Shown piece by piece: positions 53,900 through 63,183 of a stretch of 64,000 bases of DNA (within the stretch, counting starts at the first letter, position 1; every line of letters starts with the position of its first letter). The position numbers and the translations under genes were made by a program. The notes under the pieces were generated by a model, which saw only the letters and a program-made list of their open reading frames with translations, searched no databases and was not told where the DNA came from. Source of the DNA: Nitrosomonas cryotolerans ATCC 49181 (GTDB taxonomy: Bacteria > Pseudomonadota > Gammaproteobacteria > Burkholderiales > Nitrosomonadaceae); assembly GCF_900143275.1 (NCBI RefSeq), contig NZ_FSRO01000001.1, forward strand, positions 2,560,116-2,624,115, written 5' to 3'.

Positions 53900-55294
53900 T
53901 CATCGCCCACCCTTACCTAATATAACGACTTCAACAGTGTGAATCAGAATAATAACATCAAGAAATAAGCTATGATTCTTCACATAATAAAGATCGTACT
54001 GAAGTTTTTCTATAGTATCTTCTACTGAGGCCCCATACGGATAGCGGACTTGCGCCCAACCAGTAATTCCCGGTTTAATGCTATGTCGAATATTATAATA
54101 AGGCACTTTAGTACAAAGAATATCAACAAAATAAGGCCGTTCCGGACGAGGGCCAACAAAACTCATATCATTTTCTAATACATTAACAATCTGAGGTAAT
54201 TCATCAATTCTCAATTTACGAATCACTCTACCCACCCAAGTTACCCTTGGATCATCTGCCATAGCCCATTGTGGATCTTTATCTTTTTCCGCATTTTTAC
54301 TCATACTACGAAACTTCAAGATCATAAATGTTCGCCCTCCCTTGCCGACTCTTTCTTGCCGGTAGAAAATTGGAAAGCCATCTTCAATCAGAATACAAAA
54401 AATAGTAACCAACATAATAGGTAAAGTTGCGATCAATAAAATTCCACTGGCAACCAAGTCAAAAATTCGCTTGATGCTCGATCTCAAAAGGCTTTGATCA
54501 AATCCTCCCCCATATATTAGCCAACTTGGATGAAAAGAATCCATCCGAATATGTCCTTGCTCACGCTCAAAAAAAGCAGCAATATCAGTCACCTTAATGC
54601 CATGCATCTTGCATTCCAGTAATTCCTGAATAGGAAAATTTCCCCCACGTCGTTCCTGTGTCGCGATAATAATTTCCGCTACACTATACTGATTAATCAA
54701 TGCCATTAAAGAATCTTTCTTAGGTAATACCACGGAATCTGGAACACAACGCTCCTCATCATAGAATGGAACAAAACCAACAATCTTGGATTTACGATAA
54801 TCCATATTTTTTGTTTGGTTAATCAATTCATTTGCACTACCACCTATACCCAACACCAAGATGCGGTGTTGCAGCATTCCCATGCTCGGCCATTTAAACA
54901 AAAGAGACCGCACTAGCAGTACGCCAAACAAAGAAAGAAACATTATGATAATCAAGACGCCGCGACCCAGATAGATCTCAGGTATCAAATAGAATATTAA
55001 TGTCATCAGACCAAAACCCAAAACCATCGAGGGCATCAGACGAAATAAAATAGCCTTAAAATCTAGCTGTGAATCAAGTTGGTACATTCCCATTAATGCC
55101 ATGCTTGAAATCATGACAAAAACAAAGGTTATCGCCTGTGGAAGCAATGAAAGGAATGAAATAGATGAAGATTCATTCCAGTCCATAAAGCGGATATTTA
55201 TCCCCAAATAAAACATAGCTATCAACAGCAGCAACTCCATACAAACAAGTAGAGCTGCAAATCTAGAGATATAATGATTATATATTTTCAGCAA
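53900..55294 (-). CDS. XrtA/PEP-CTERM system sugar transferase (EpsB-type)
   Basis: Polyprenyl-phosphate sugar-1-phosphate transferase of the TIGR03013 type, 464 residues. It has N-terminal membrane helices (about 10-120), a nucleotide-binding-like CoA-domain region (HRILVLGIGGSANELINQT), and the bacterial sugar transferase domain: KRIFDLVASGILLIATLPIM near residue 272, RQERVGKGGRTFMILKFRSM and SFVGPRPERPYFV. It initiates exopolysaccharide repeat-unit assembly at the inner membrane. The upstream side is cut by a decayed IS3 element, so the rest of the polysaccharide cluster may have been displaced. Confidence 0.92.
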   Translation of the reverse strand: MLKIYNHYISRFAALLVCMELLLLIAMFYLGINIRFMDWNESSSISFLSLLPQAITFVFVMISSMALMGMYQLDSQLDFKAILFRLMPSMVLGFGLMTLIFYLIPEIYLGRGVLIIIMFLSLFGVLLVRSLLFKWPSMGMLQHRILVLGIGGSANELINQTKNMDYRKSKIVGFVPFYDEERCVPDSVVLPKKDSLMALINQYSVAEIIIATQERRGGNFPIQELLECKMHGIKVTDIAAFFEREQGHIRMDSFHPSWLIYGGGFDQSLLRSSIKRIFDLVASGILLIATLPIMLVTIFCILIEDGFPIFYRQERVGKGGRTFMILKFRSMSKNAEKDKDPQWAMADDPRVTWVGRVIRKLRIDELPQIVNVLENDMSFVGPRPERPYFVDILCTKVPYYNIRHSIKPGITGWAQVRYPYGASVEDTIEKLQYDLYYVKNHSLFLDVIILIHTVEVVILGKGGR

Positions 55295-55394
55295 TATACT
55301 TCTCCCCGATTCGTATTTTGAAATAACGTTTATATTCCATTCTATTTTTTACGACGCTTAACAAATCAAAATACCGGACTTACACACTCTGACG

Positions 55395-56700
55395 TGATCA
55401 ACTAATTCTGGACAATCCAGTTAAGCATAAGCAACTTTTTTCAGTTTCTGCTTCATATTGATTTGGGCTTTTATATCCCAGGCATGAATACAGCCGATGA
55501 ACATTATAAAATACAGAAATAAGCTGCAATACACCTTGCTGTGCTGCATAACAGGTTTGATAGTTTTGCCACTGGACTGGTTCCTGTTTAAGGCCGCCGA
55601 AAAAACTTTCTGTTACAATATTATCGAAACGATCTCCAGTACGGCTCATACCACCGATTAAGCTAGGGGCTTTCGGTAGCCTCCGGTATTCTCTTTACTG
55701 GCATATTGCCATTCGCGATCCGAATACATAATCAATCTAGCTTACGATTGACGCAGCCAAATAGCCATTCTCAACGCATCACATACTAACCTCGTTTTCA
55801 TTCTTGAACTCATGCTCCATCCAACCAACAATCTTCTTGGAAAACAAATTGATGACAACAACCAGATACAACCATCCTTCCTGTGTCTAGGTGCATGTCA
55901 TGTCGCCAACATAGGCTTGATTCTGGTTTGTAACATCATACTCCTCGAACACCGGCTGCTTGTGATTGCTGCTAGTTGTCACCTTATACTGCTTCCGATG
56001 TCTCGCTTGCGGGTCAGCCCTCGCATCAGGCTTCGAGTTTTCCAGCGACCAACCGGATAATCCAAAGCATTCAGCACCTTTCTTATTCCGCGATTACCGT
56101 ATGTATTATTGCTGGATTTCGCTATGTCTCGAATCTCCCCGAGTATTTTTTTCATGACACGATGCCTCATACCGATTACGAACGCGTCAAATATAATTAT
56201 AGAGACTTTTGCAAAAGTCCTCGCCAAAAGTTTTTTACTATTGATTATAAATGGTTAATTTTTCAATTACTGGGGTTTTGCAAAGATCTCTTGTAATAGG
56301 TTCTGCAACTCACGCCCATGAGTTGACACATCAAGCTAACCGGGCAGAGCTTCTTTTTTTGGGTGACAAACAAATATTTTACTTCGTTTCTTTCGCGAAG
56401 AAGACCACGCCTACTTTAATATTTGCCTCTCCAGTTTGAGTTGCTTGATCTGTATCTTCAAACGTCGAATTTCTTGCTGCTCTGGCGCCAACTTCCCATT
56501 GCCTCTGAACGATTGCCCATCATCATCTGCCTCATATTTTTTAATCCAGCGCTTTAGCATATCAGCGTTAATCCAAGCCGCGTGCCGCTTCCGTTATTGT
56601 ATATCCCTGATCCAGAACCAGGCTGATTGCATCTAATTTGAATTCCTTTGAGCACTGCTTTCTTGTTACCCCTTTTTCCTCCAGTTAAGAATGTTTTCTC
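55395..56700 (-). mobile_element. decayed IS3-family element (IS150-like) with a MITE insertion
   Basis: On the minus strand, an orfA relic (about 56690-56390) reads KEFKLDAISLVLDQGYTITE, then HTH pieces broken by stops, and ends near KVGVVFFAKETK. The orfB relic runs from about 56170, with RHRVMKKILGEIRDIAKSSN and NTYGNRGIRKVLNALD, to 55398. Its last 83 codons stay open: MSRTGDRFDNIVTESFFGGL, then VFYNVHRLYSCLGYKSPNQY, containing the final catalytic Glu. Stops and frameshifts in between and MITE copy 10 (56202-56290) make it inactive. The ends were not resolved. Confidence 0.82.
56202..56290 (+). repeat. MITE copy 10 (89 bp) in a dead IS3 orfB
   Basis: Begins GAGACTTTTGCAAAAG and ends GGGTTTTGCAAAGATCTC. 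The flanks TTATA (56197-56201) and TTGTA (56291-56295) match at 4 of 5 positions, consistent with an aged 5-bp target repeat. Confidence 0.9.
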
Positions 56701-56809
56701 TTAACTGCGTTATCCAAGTATATTAGACCATCCATTCAATCAACACATTCACAATATTTTTTCCGAACCCAAACACATTATTCGTTTAGTCAAAGAACCT
56801 TTAAGATAG

Positions 56810-57499
56810 TTATGCAACAGATGGGGGATCATTATGAGGATCTGGTTGGGATTGACTCAATGACATGACTGTATCTTTCATGATAAGTGCCAGTCTGAGT
56901 CGATCAGAGATATTCAGTTTTCTAAAAATTTCAGTTAAATGTGCCTTTACAGTTCGTTCAGTAATAGCCAACTGGCGGGCAATCCGTTTATTACTTTCTC
57001 CACGTCCTACAAGCATAGCAATTTCATATTCACGCCGAGTGAGATTAGCGAGCAATTCATTAACAGCCTGTTCAATCCGATTTTTCTCTTGAGTCACTTC
57101 AACTAACTCAGTCAGCATATAGCGAGAAAGTGTTCGTCTAACCCATAATTCGCCTCGTTGAATGGCTTTAATAGCATATCTGACTTGCTCTGATTGAATA
57201 TCATCCCGACAGCAGCCTTTTATACCTGACTTGAACAACTCCCATTCCATTTCATCCGAAAGTTCAGGACTAAATACAACAACCTTCGTTTTAGTATTTA
57301 ACTTTGCAAGGCCTACAATATCCTTCTGAGCATCTAGCCCCGGCAAACTATAATCAAGCAAAAGGACATCGGGTTTAGTTTTTACTAATTTATCTTTAAG
57401 TATATCGAGACTAACTGCAAAAAATATAGGAGAATAACCAAGTAACCCCTGCTTCCAACCAGTAAGGATTTTTTTTCGCGAACTTGCAAGCAGAATCAA
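56810..57499 (-). CDS. NarL/LuxR-type response regulator with degenerate N-terminus
   Basis: 229 residues. The receiver domain has the phosphoacceptor Asp in PDVLLLDYSLPG, but the first strand reads MILLASSRKKILTG and lacks the usual acidic pair that binds Mg. The C-terminal LuxR HTH is good: NLTRREYEIAMLVGRGESNK, RIARQLAITERTVKAHLTEI and FRKLNISDR. There is no ATG or GTG; I use TTG at 57499, preceded by AGGGG at 6 nt. No histidine kinase is adjacent. It probably binds DNA but may be phosphorylated poorly. Confidence 0.85.
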   Translation of the reverse strand: MILLASSRKKILTGWKQGLLGYSPIFFAVSLDILKDKLVKTKPDVLLLDYSLPGLDAQKDIVGLAKLNTKTKVVVFSPELSDEMEWELFKSGIKGCCRDDIQSEQVRYAIKAIQRGELWVRRTLSRYMLTELVEVTQEKNRIEQAVNELLANLTRREYEIAMLVGRGESNKRIARQLAITERTVKAHLTEIFRKLNISDRLRLALIMKDTVMSLSQSQPDPHNDPPSVA

Positions 57500-57648
57500 A
57501 ATGAGCCCCTGTAAAATTCCTATTAAATGCTCACCATATCTTATCTGTACGCTTCATCAGGAATAAATACAACAGCTTTTCTCTCTGTATTCAATTCTGC
57601 AGCATCTACAACAACAGTTTCCCAATATCAGATTACGGCAGATTATCG

Positions 57649-58167
57649 TCATGCACTCTCAATTGAGTTCTCATGAGATACGCACAGTATCTTATCCATA
57701 ATCTTTCCCAGCATCTTACGTGGAATCCATGCCTCACCTTGTGCAACTGCATATACCGCCTTTGAGAAACCAAGAAGATCTACACCATAATTTAGAAAAC
57801 CACGCGCACCATTAGCCAATGCTTTTAGAATCTGTTTTTCTTCGACCGTTTCATCAATTAATAAAACCACAAATGTCTCTGGACAATTATCGCGCAGAGC
57901 AGCCAATAAACCACAATACTTATCTAATAATAAGGATACATTAGCCAATAGAATTTGCGGCCTCAATCTCTTGATCCTTGTTACTGTATCTTCAACTAGA
58001 TTAATATTGGCGCGCGACTGGATTCTGCGAGCACTCGTCATGTTCGTTTGATTGGATCGCAGATCTGTGAGTACTGCTATATTTTGCCTATCTTGCCGTA
58101 GAAACTGTTCTAGTTGTTTACGCTTCTTTTGATCTACGTCTACTACCGCCACAGTAATCGGTTGCAT
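57649..58167 (-). CDS. stand-alone receiver-like protein with Asn at the phosphoacceptor site
   Basis: 172 residues, similar in layout to the receiver of the neighbouring NarL-type regulator but with no HTH. It starts MQPITVAVVDVDQKKRKQLE. At the phosphoacceptor position PQILLANVSLLLD has Asn where the neighbour has Asp. GARGFLNYGVDLLGFSKAVY then AVAQGEAWIPRKML correspond to the end of a NarL receiver and linker. The ATG has a strong GGAGGAG about 6 nt upstream. It is either a phosphorylation-independent partner protein or a truncated regulator. Confidence 0.78.
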   Translation of the reverse strand: MQPITVAVVDVDQKKRKQLEQFLRQDRQNIAVLTDLRSNQTNMTSARRIQSRANINLVEDTVTRIKRLRPQILLANVSLLLDKYCGLLAALRDNCPETFVVLLIDETVEEKQILKALANGARGFLNYGVDLLGFSKAVYAVAQGEAWIPRKMLGKIMDKILCVSHENSIESA

Positions 58168-58333
58168 GTTTTCTCCTCCCTATGAGTCAAACACTCTCTC
58201 TTATCACTCCTGTTTATTAATACAAATTTATTTTTTTACTTATCCATTCATTCAATACTTTAATCTCTCATCGATCTAGTTTCAATTACAACAAGAGCCA
58301 CCAAACAGTCACAAATTGAGCACCGATCCACTT

Positions 58334-59146
58334 TCACAATCTTTGTCTGCTCAACAAATCCTTAATATAATTTCCAGGAATAGCATAGCTTATGCCACTT
58401 GGATTACTGAGTGCCGATTCTTTCTTATTCTTAACAAAGACCATATTAACAATACCATATACCAAACCTGTCTCGGAATCATAAAGCGGACTACCACTGC
58501 TGCCGGGATATGCAATACCGTCCAGTTGAAACACCATAAATGGAGATTTCTTTAATTGTTTAATCATTGTTGCGTCAAGCTGTCGTGAGTTATGCGCAGG
58601 CAATATAATCGGTGTAATAGAAGAGATGATCGCCTGATGTGTGACAGGATAAAATCCAAGCACCATACCTATCGGAAATCCGGTATATGCCATCATTCTT
58701 CCTTCACGAATCATATCTGCATCTCCAAGTTTCATCGCAGGTAAAGCAGTACCCTCTATTCTCAACAAAGCCAGGTCATGCTCTTTATCCAATGCAACTA
58801 TCGTTGCAGTTCTAAGACCAGGATTTTCTCCCTTACCCGTTATCACAACATATGATTCCATCCTCTCCCTATCTAAATTATTCGGCACAACGTGAGCATT
58901 GGTAACCACGTGAATACCATCTCCAACCACAAAACCTGTCCCCAAGAAATTAACCGGTGGAGCACGCATTTTTTGATAGGACCCTATTCCAACAATAGCT
59001 GGTTTGATCTGCTTGATAGTTTGAACAAGTTGAGCATGACTCAACGAAGTAAGAGAAAGTAGCCCAAGGAAAGCAGTTTGTTTCATGAAACATAAAGAAA
59101 ACATGACGCAAACTCGCCAGCCATTTACCAAGCTAATATTTTTCAT
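58334..59146 (-). CDS. exported trypsin-like serine protease (S1C-like, no PDZ)
   Basis: 270 residues. The signal segment near residues 20-37 (TAFLGLLSLTSLSHA) precedes a protease domain with His in VVTNAHVVPNN, Asp in KEHDLALLRIEG and Ser in PGSSGSPLYDSETG. This is a complete triad of the DegP-like type, but without PDZ domains. ATG at 59146 is chosen because GAGGAG is 6-7 nt upstream; a longer frame from TTG would begin inside a MITE. The MITE ends only 20 bp before the start, so it forms the immediate 5' leader. Confidence 0.88.
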   Translation of the reverse strand: MKNISLVNGWRVCVMFSLCFMKQTAFLGLLSLTSLSHAQLVQTIKQIKPAIVGIGSYQKMRAPPVNFLGTGFVVGDGIHVVTNAHVVPNNLDRERMESYVVITGKGENPGLRTATIVALDKEHDLALLRIEGTALPAMKLGDADMIREGRMMAYTGFPIGMVLGFYPVTHQAIISSITPIILPAHNSRQLDATMIKQLKKSPFMVFQLDGIAYPGSSGSPLYDSETGLVYGIVNMVFVKNKKESALSNPSGISYAIPGNYIKDLLSRQRL

Positions 59147-59166
59147 CCATATCTCCTCAATGATCC

Positions 59167-59256
59167 GAGATTTTTGCAAAAGCCCTCGTCAGAAGTTTTC
59201 TGACTATTGATTATAAATAGCTAATTTTTCAACTATAGGAGCTTTGCAAAGGTCTC
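59167..59256 (+). repeat. MITE copy 11 (90 bp) just upstream of the protease gene
   Basis: Begins GAGATTTTTGCAAAAG and ends GAGCTTTGCAAAGGTCTC. Flanks GATCC (59162-59166) and GATTC (59257-59261) match at 4 of 5 positions. It lies directly before the ribosome binding site of the protease gene. Confidence 0.9.
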
Positions 59257-59749
59257 GATTCAATTGCGTTAATATCCAGTAGTGATTAAAACATCCCCCA
59301 GAATCATCAAAATTTGACTATCCAACGCGATATCACAGCCAAACAAACATAAATTACTTAAAAACTGCACACTAATTGTTACATAAAAAAAACAAAATCT
59401 ATCAAGCTAGCTTACTGTTGAATTCACATAAACCAGACAAATAAGCCAGATAATACAGTTTAACGATCAGGTAGGATATGAAACCGGGTAATCATAGATA
59501 AAAATGGAAAATTTAAATAAGGTATAATTTGTTGAATTTACGGATAGTTTTAATACTCAGATAATAATTCCCGCATCATCATTCCATTAAGTAATATCAT
59601 CTACGAATCAATTAATTCTTTGAACAAGAACTATTTCCCAATATTAATTTGCACATTCACATTATAGAAATGGCCAAGAAAAACACTACTATTCCAGAAT
59701 CGCGTAAACTGTCCTACTCTTTAAACTCGCATTCATTGACACATTCATC
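59257..59749. other. intergenic, about 490 bp, between divergent genes
   Basis: AT-rich region between the protease gene and gltX. No RNA gene or remnant was recognised. It presumably holds the gltX promoter. Confidence 0.5.
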
Positions 59750-61144
59750 ATGATGATACGTACTCGTTTTGCACCTAGTCCAACTGGTTATCTTCACATT
59801 GGTGGTGCCCGTACCGCGTTATTTTCCTGGGCCTATGCGCGCAAGCATGGTGGGAAATTCATTCTACGAATTGAAGATACCGATCTTGAACGTTCTACAA
59901 AACAATCCACTCAAGAAATTCTTGATGGCATGGCATGGTTAGGGCTTGATTATGATGAAGGTCCGCTCTACCAAATGCAACGATTAGCACGTTACCAAGA
60001 AATAGCAGAACAGTTATTACAAACTAATCAGGCTTACTATTGCTACGCCAGCAAGGAAGAGCTCGATATGATGCGCGAACAACAATTAGCTGCAGGTCTG
60101 AAGCCAAGATATGATGGCCGCTGGCGTGATTCAAAAAAAACACCCCCTACCGGAGTTAAACCGGTCATTCGATTCAAAAACCCCAGAGAGGGTCATGTCG
60201 TATTTAATGATTTGGTTAAAGGTCGAATCGCCGTTGCCAATCATGAACTAGATGATTTGGTACTGATACGGAGTGATGGCGTTCCCACCTATAACTTCAG
60301 CGTAGTGCTGGATGATCTTGACATGAATATCAGCCATGTTATTCGTGGCGATGATCACGTGAACAATACGCCGCGCCAGATTAACATCCTCAAGACATTA
60401 GACGCACCATTACCATACTATGCGCATGTGCCCATGATATTGGGCACTGATGGTGAGCGTTTATCCAAAAGACATGGCGCAGTTTCAGTAACTCAGTATC
60501 GTGATAATGGCTATTTACCTGAAGCACTGATTAATTATTTAGCAAGACTGGGTTGGTCTCATGGTGACGAAGAAATATTTAGTCAAGAACAACTGATCGC
60601 ATGGTTTGATTTAACATCGATCAATCGCTCACCCGCAAGATTCAACCCAGAAAAACTATGCTGGTTAAATCAGCAATACCTCAAAACAGCAGATAATTCC
60701 CGCTTAGCAAAACTAGCTGTACCCTTTCTTGAAGCCGATGAATGTAATATCAAAGCAGGGCCCGACTTATCACTGGTAGTTGATTTACTCAAGGAACGAG
60801 TCAATACTATCGAGGAACTTGCTGATGCAGCGGTCTACTTCTTTCGTTCTTTGGAGCCCTCAGATGAACTTAAGATACAACATTTGAATAAGGAGGTAAA
60901 ACCTGTATTAACGGACTTGATGAAAAGATTTGCCACTATTAAATGGAACCGCCAAACTATCCACAATGAAATTAAATCAACCGCAACAGAACATGGTATT
61001 AAACTGCCTAAGTTAGCAATGCCACTAAGAGTCATAATAACGGGTGAAGCACAGACGCCTTCAATAGATGCGGTACTTGATCTATTGGGTCAAGAAGAGA
61101 CACTTCACCGCATGAAAAAGAAAATAAGTAGTCTTCCTGACTGA
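59750..61144 (+). CDS. gltX: glutamyl-tRNA synthetase
   Basis: Class I aminoacyl-tRNA synthetase charging tRNA-Glu, 464 residues. The HIGH motif is in APSPTGYLHIGGARTALFSW at residues 8-27, and the KMSKS equivalent in GERLSKRHGAVSV near 240. Other typical stretches are RIEDTDLERSTKQS and HVIRGDDHVNNTPRQINI. No strong ribosome binding site precedes either of the two adjacent ATGs, so the start is uncertain by one codon. tRNA-Ala and tRNA-Glu follow on the same strand, making an enzyme/substrate gene pair. Confidence 0.97.
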   Translation: MMIRTRFAPSPTGYLHIGGARTALFSWAYARKHGGKFILRIEDTDLERSTKQSTQEILDGMAWLGLDYDEGPLYQMQRLARYQEIAEQLLQTNQAYYCYASKEELDMMREQQLAAGLKPRYDGRWRDSKKTPPTGVKPVIRFKNPREGHVVFNDLVKGRIAVANHELDDLVLIRSDGVPTYNFSVVLDDLDMNISHVIRGDDHVNNTPRQINILKTLDAPLPYYAHVPMILGTDGERLSKRHGAVSVTQYRDNGYLPEALINYLARLGWSHGDEEIFSQEQLIAWFDLTSINRSPARFNPEKLCWLNQQYLKTADNSRLAKLAVPFLEADECNIKAGPDLSLVVDLLKERVNTIEELADAAVYFFRSLEPSDELKIQHLNKEVKPVLTDLMKRFATIKWNRQTIHNEIKSTATEHGIKLPKLAMPLRVIITGEAQTPSIDAVLDLLGQEETLHRMKKKISSLPD

Positions 61145-61197
61145 TCTTGACTTTACATTAGCACACCGCATCAGTATAATCCCTTTTCCTTTGATCA

Positions 61198-61273
<76 letters not shown>

Positions 61274-61321
61274 GTTATCGCCAGTGGTAGATAAAATACG
61301 ATCACTGATTAAAATCCTTTA

Positions 61322-61397
61322 GTCCCCATCGTCTAGAGGCCTAGGACATCACCCTTTCACGGTGAGTACAGGGGTTCGAATCCCCTTGGGGACGCCA
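61322..61397 (+). tRNA. tRNA-Glu (anticodon UUC)
   Basis: 76 nt with encoded CCA. Acceptor GTCCCCA pairs with TGGGGAC. The anticodon loop is CCTTTCA with anticodon TTC between paired CAC and GTG. The T arm is AGGGG-TTCGAAT-CCCCT. It is the substrate of the gltX product encoded upstream. Confidence 0.96.
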
Positions 61398-61618
61398 ATC
61401 AAAGTCTGTATTGATTGGCAAATATTGCAATTGATTCAATTCTCCTGGCACAGTTTCTGTGCCTATATTTCCTCAATCTCTCAATCAAATTCCGCTTATT
61501 TCTGTATTTCCGGTTCTAATCACTCCGTTCAGCTTACGTTCATTATTACTTGTGTAGCATACCCATCATCAGGAATAGGCCTGAGCAAATAAACACTATG
61601 AATGATGGAGATATCATA

Positions 61619-62029
61619 ATGATAATCAAAAAAAGGATTCCAGAAACGCTTTTAATGTTGGTATTAGCGGGCATAATTACGGCGATCCCAGTCACTGCCA
61701 CGGCGGGAAGAGATCATCATAGACATGATCATCATAGATATGATCGCGACCACCATAGACACGATCACAAACACAAACATCGTAAGCGTCACAAACAACA
61801 CAAACAGCACAAACACTACGAATATAACACATACATCTATCAATCCACCCCACAACCAAGGCCAGCTTATCAACAACCCAGATATATCAATTCTCAGCCA
61901 AGATATATTGATAATCGCACTTATACCAATAACCAGTATTCAGGCCCATCCCCAGAATATTATGGTTATCCTCCCAATGTTATGCTGGGCATAGATACAG
62001 GAAATGCGCGCTTTATGTTACGCTATTGA
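61619..62029 (+). CDS. histidine-rich secreted protein
   Basis: 136 residues. The signal peptide MIIKKRIPETLLMLVLAGII then TAIPVTATA precedes a His/Arg/Lys/Asp-rich tract (about residues 30-65, with repeated HDHHR and HKQ units) and a Pro/Tyr/Gln-rich tail. ATG at 61619 is preferred because GGAG lies about 8 nt upstream and it gives a normal signal peptide. Periplasmic metal binding or buffering is inferred from composition only. The downstream PepSY and two-component genes may be functionally linked. Confidence 0.75.
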   Translation: MIIKKRIPETLLMLVLAGIITAIPVTATAGRDHHRHDHHRYDRDHHRHDHKHKHRKRHKQHKQHKHYEYNTYIYQSTPQPRPAYQQPRYINSQPRYIDNRTYTNNQYSGPSPEYYGYPPNVMLGIDTGNARFMLRY

Positions 62030-62118
62030 TAATGGAGCCTGGTAATGGGCAATGATCAATTGCTCATTACCGACCAGTCCTCCATATTCTTCATATCTGT
62101 ACGACAGGTCGCATTATC

Positions 62119-62400
62119 ATGAGTATGTTTCGAGGTATCTTATTAATCGTTGTTCTAACGACCAGTTTCACGCCATACGTCGTAGCGGATGAAAAAAATA
62201 ATATTTTACTAGCCAGCAGCCATCAATCGGGCATTTCTCAGCAAAAAGCGGTCACTATCGCGCAGCAGCATATAAAAGGTCGAGTGCTAGCAGCAAACCG
62301 TATCGATAACATGTATCGGATCAAAATACTCAGTCATCAAGGTAGTGTACATATTCTTATGATACACGCCATTGATGGAACCATTGTGTCTTCTCATTGA
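62119..62400 (+). CDS. PepSY-domain secreted protein
   Basis: 93 residues. The signal peptide MSMFRGILLIVVLTTSFTPY then VVA precedes one PepSY domain, ISQQKAVTIAQQHIKGRVLA then YRIKILSHQGSVHILMIHAI and DGTIVSS. Such small periplasmic proteins are often encoded next to PhoP/PhoQ- or QseBC-type systems, as here. It may modulate the sensor kinase. It lies 96 nt upstream of the response regulator. Confidence 0.85.
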   Translation: MSMFRGILLIVVLTTSFTPYVVADEKNNILLASSHQSGISQQKAVTIAQQHIKGRVLAANRIDNMYRIKILSHQGSVHILMIHAIDGTIVSSH

Positions 62401-62496
62401 TGGGAAGAACACGGACCGCGGTATATTGCCCCAGTAAAACTACCCCCTACCCTGTTCCTATTCTTATCTGTTACCTCAAACTCCAAGAAATATAAG

Positions 62497-63183
62497 ATGC
62501 GCATTCTAATTATTGAAGATGAGATTCAGTTACAAGTACAGATCCGCCAGAAATTAGAAATGGATGGCTATATGGTAGATACCTGTAATAATGGAGAAGA
62601 AGGATTATTCTTTGCCAGTGAATATCCAATAGATGCGGTTATTATAGATATCGGATTACCAGGAATATCAGGCTTAGAAGTTATAAGGAAATTACGCGAA
62701 CAAGGCAGCATATTACCAATATTAATTTTAACAGCAAGAGATAGCTGGCAAGATAAAGTCAAAGGTTTGGAAACCGGTGCTGACGACTATCTAGCCAAAC
62801 CTTTTCAAATGGAGGAACTACAGGCGAGAATCAAAGCCCTGTTACGTCGCTCGATGGGTACATCCAATACGCAATTGCAGTACGGCTCGATCCTGGTTAA
62901 TATCGATACTCAATCAGTAACCGTTGCAGGTAGCGAAATCGATTTAACTACTTTTGAATATCGCTTGCTCGAACAATTGATACGCTATCAGGGAGAAATT
63001 CTTTCTAAACAGGTACTGACAGACTACCTTTATCCTCACAATGAAGACCGCGACAGCAATGTGCTTGAAGTAATGGTAGGACGACTACGTCGCAAGCTTG
63101 ACCCAAACGGGAACCTTAATCCTATCGAAACGGTGCGTGGTCGCGGCTATCGTTTTAAATCAAATCATAAAAACACAGTATGA
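62497..63183 (+). CDS. OmpR/PhoP-family response regulator
   Basis: 228 residues. The receiver domain has acidic residues in MRILIIEDEIQLQ, phosphoacceptor Asp in DAVIIDIGLPGISG (near residue 51), and Lys in DDYLAKPFQMEEL. The C-terminal winged helix contains EIDLTTFEYRLLEQLIRYQG and SNVLEVMVGRLRRKLD then ETVRGRGYRF. It overlaps the following kinase gene by 4 nt (ATGA), so the two are translationally coupled. Confidence 0.93.
   Translation: MRILIIEDEIQLQVQIRQKLEMDGYMVDTCNNGEEGLFFASEYPIDAVIIDIGLPGISGLEVIRKLREQGSILPILILTARDSWQDKVKGLETGADDYLAKPFQMEELQARIKALLRRSMGTSNTQLQYGSILVNIDTQSVTVAGSEIDLTTFEYRLLEQLIRYQGEILSKQVLTDYLYPHNEDRDSNVLEVMVGRLRRKLDPNGNLNPIETVRGRGYRFKSNHKNTV

Noticed and set aside
61725..61994. 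Second reading frame inside the histidine-rich gene
   Set aside because: It is a shadow frame produced by the repetitive CAC/CAT/AAA codons of the real gene.
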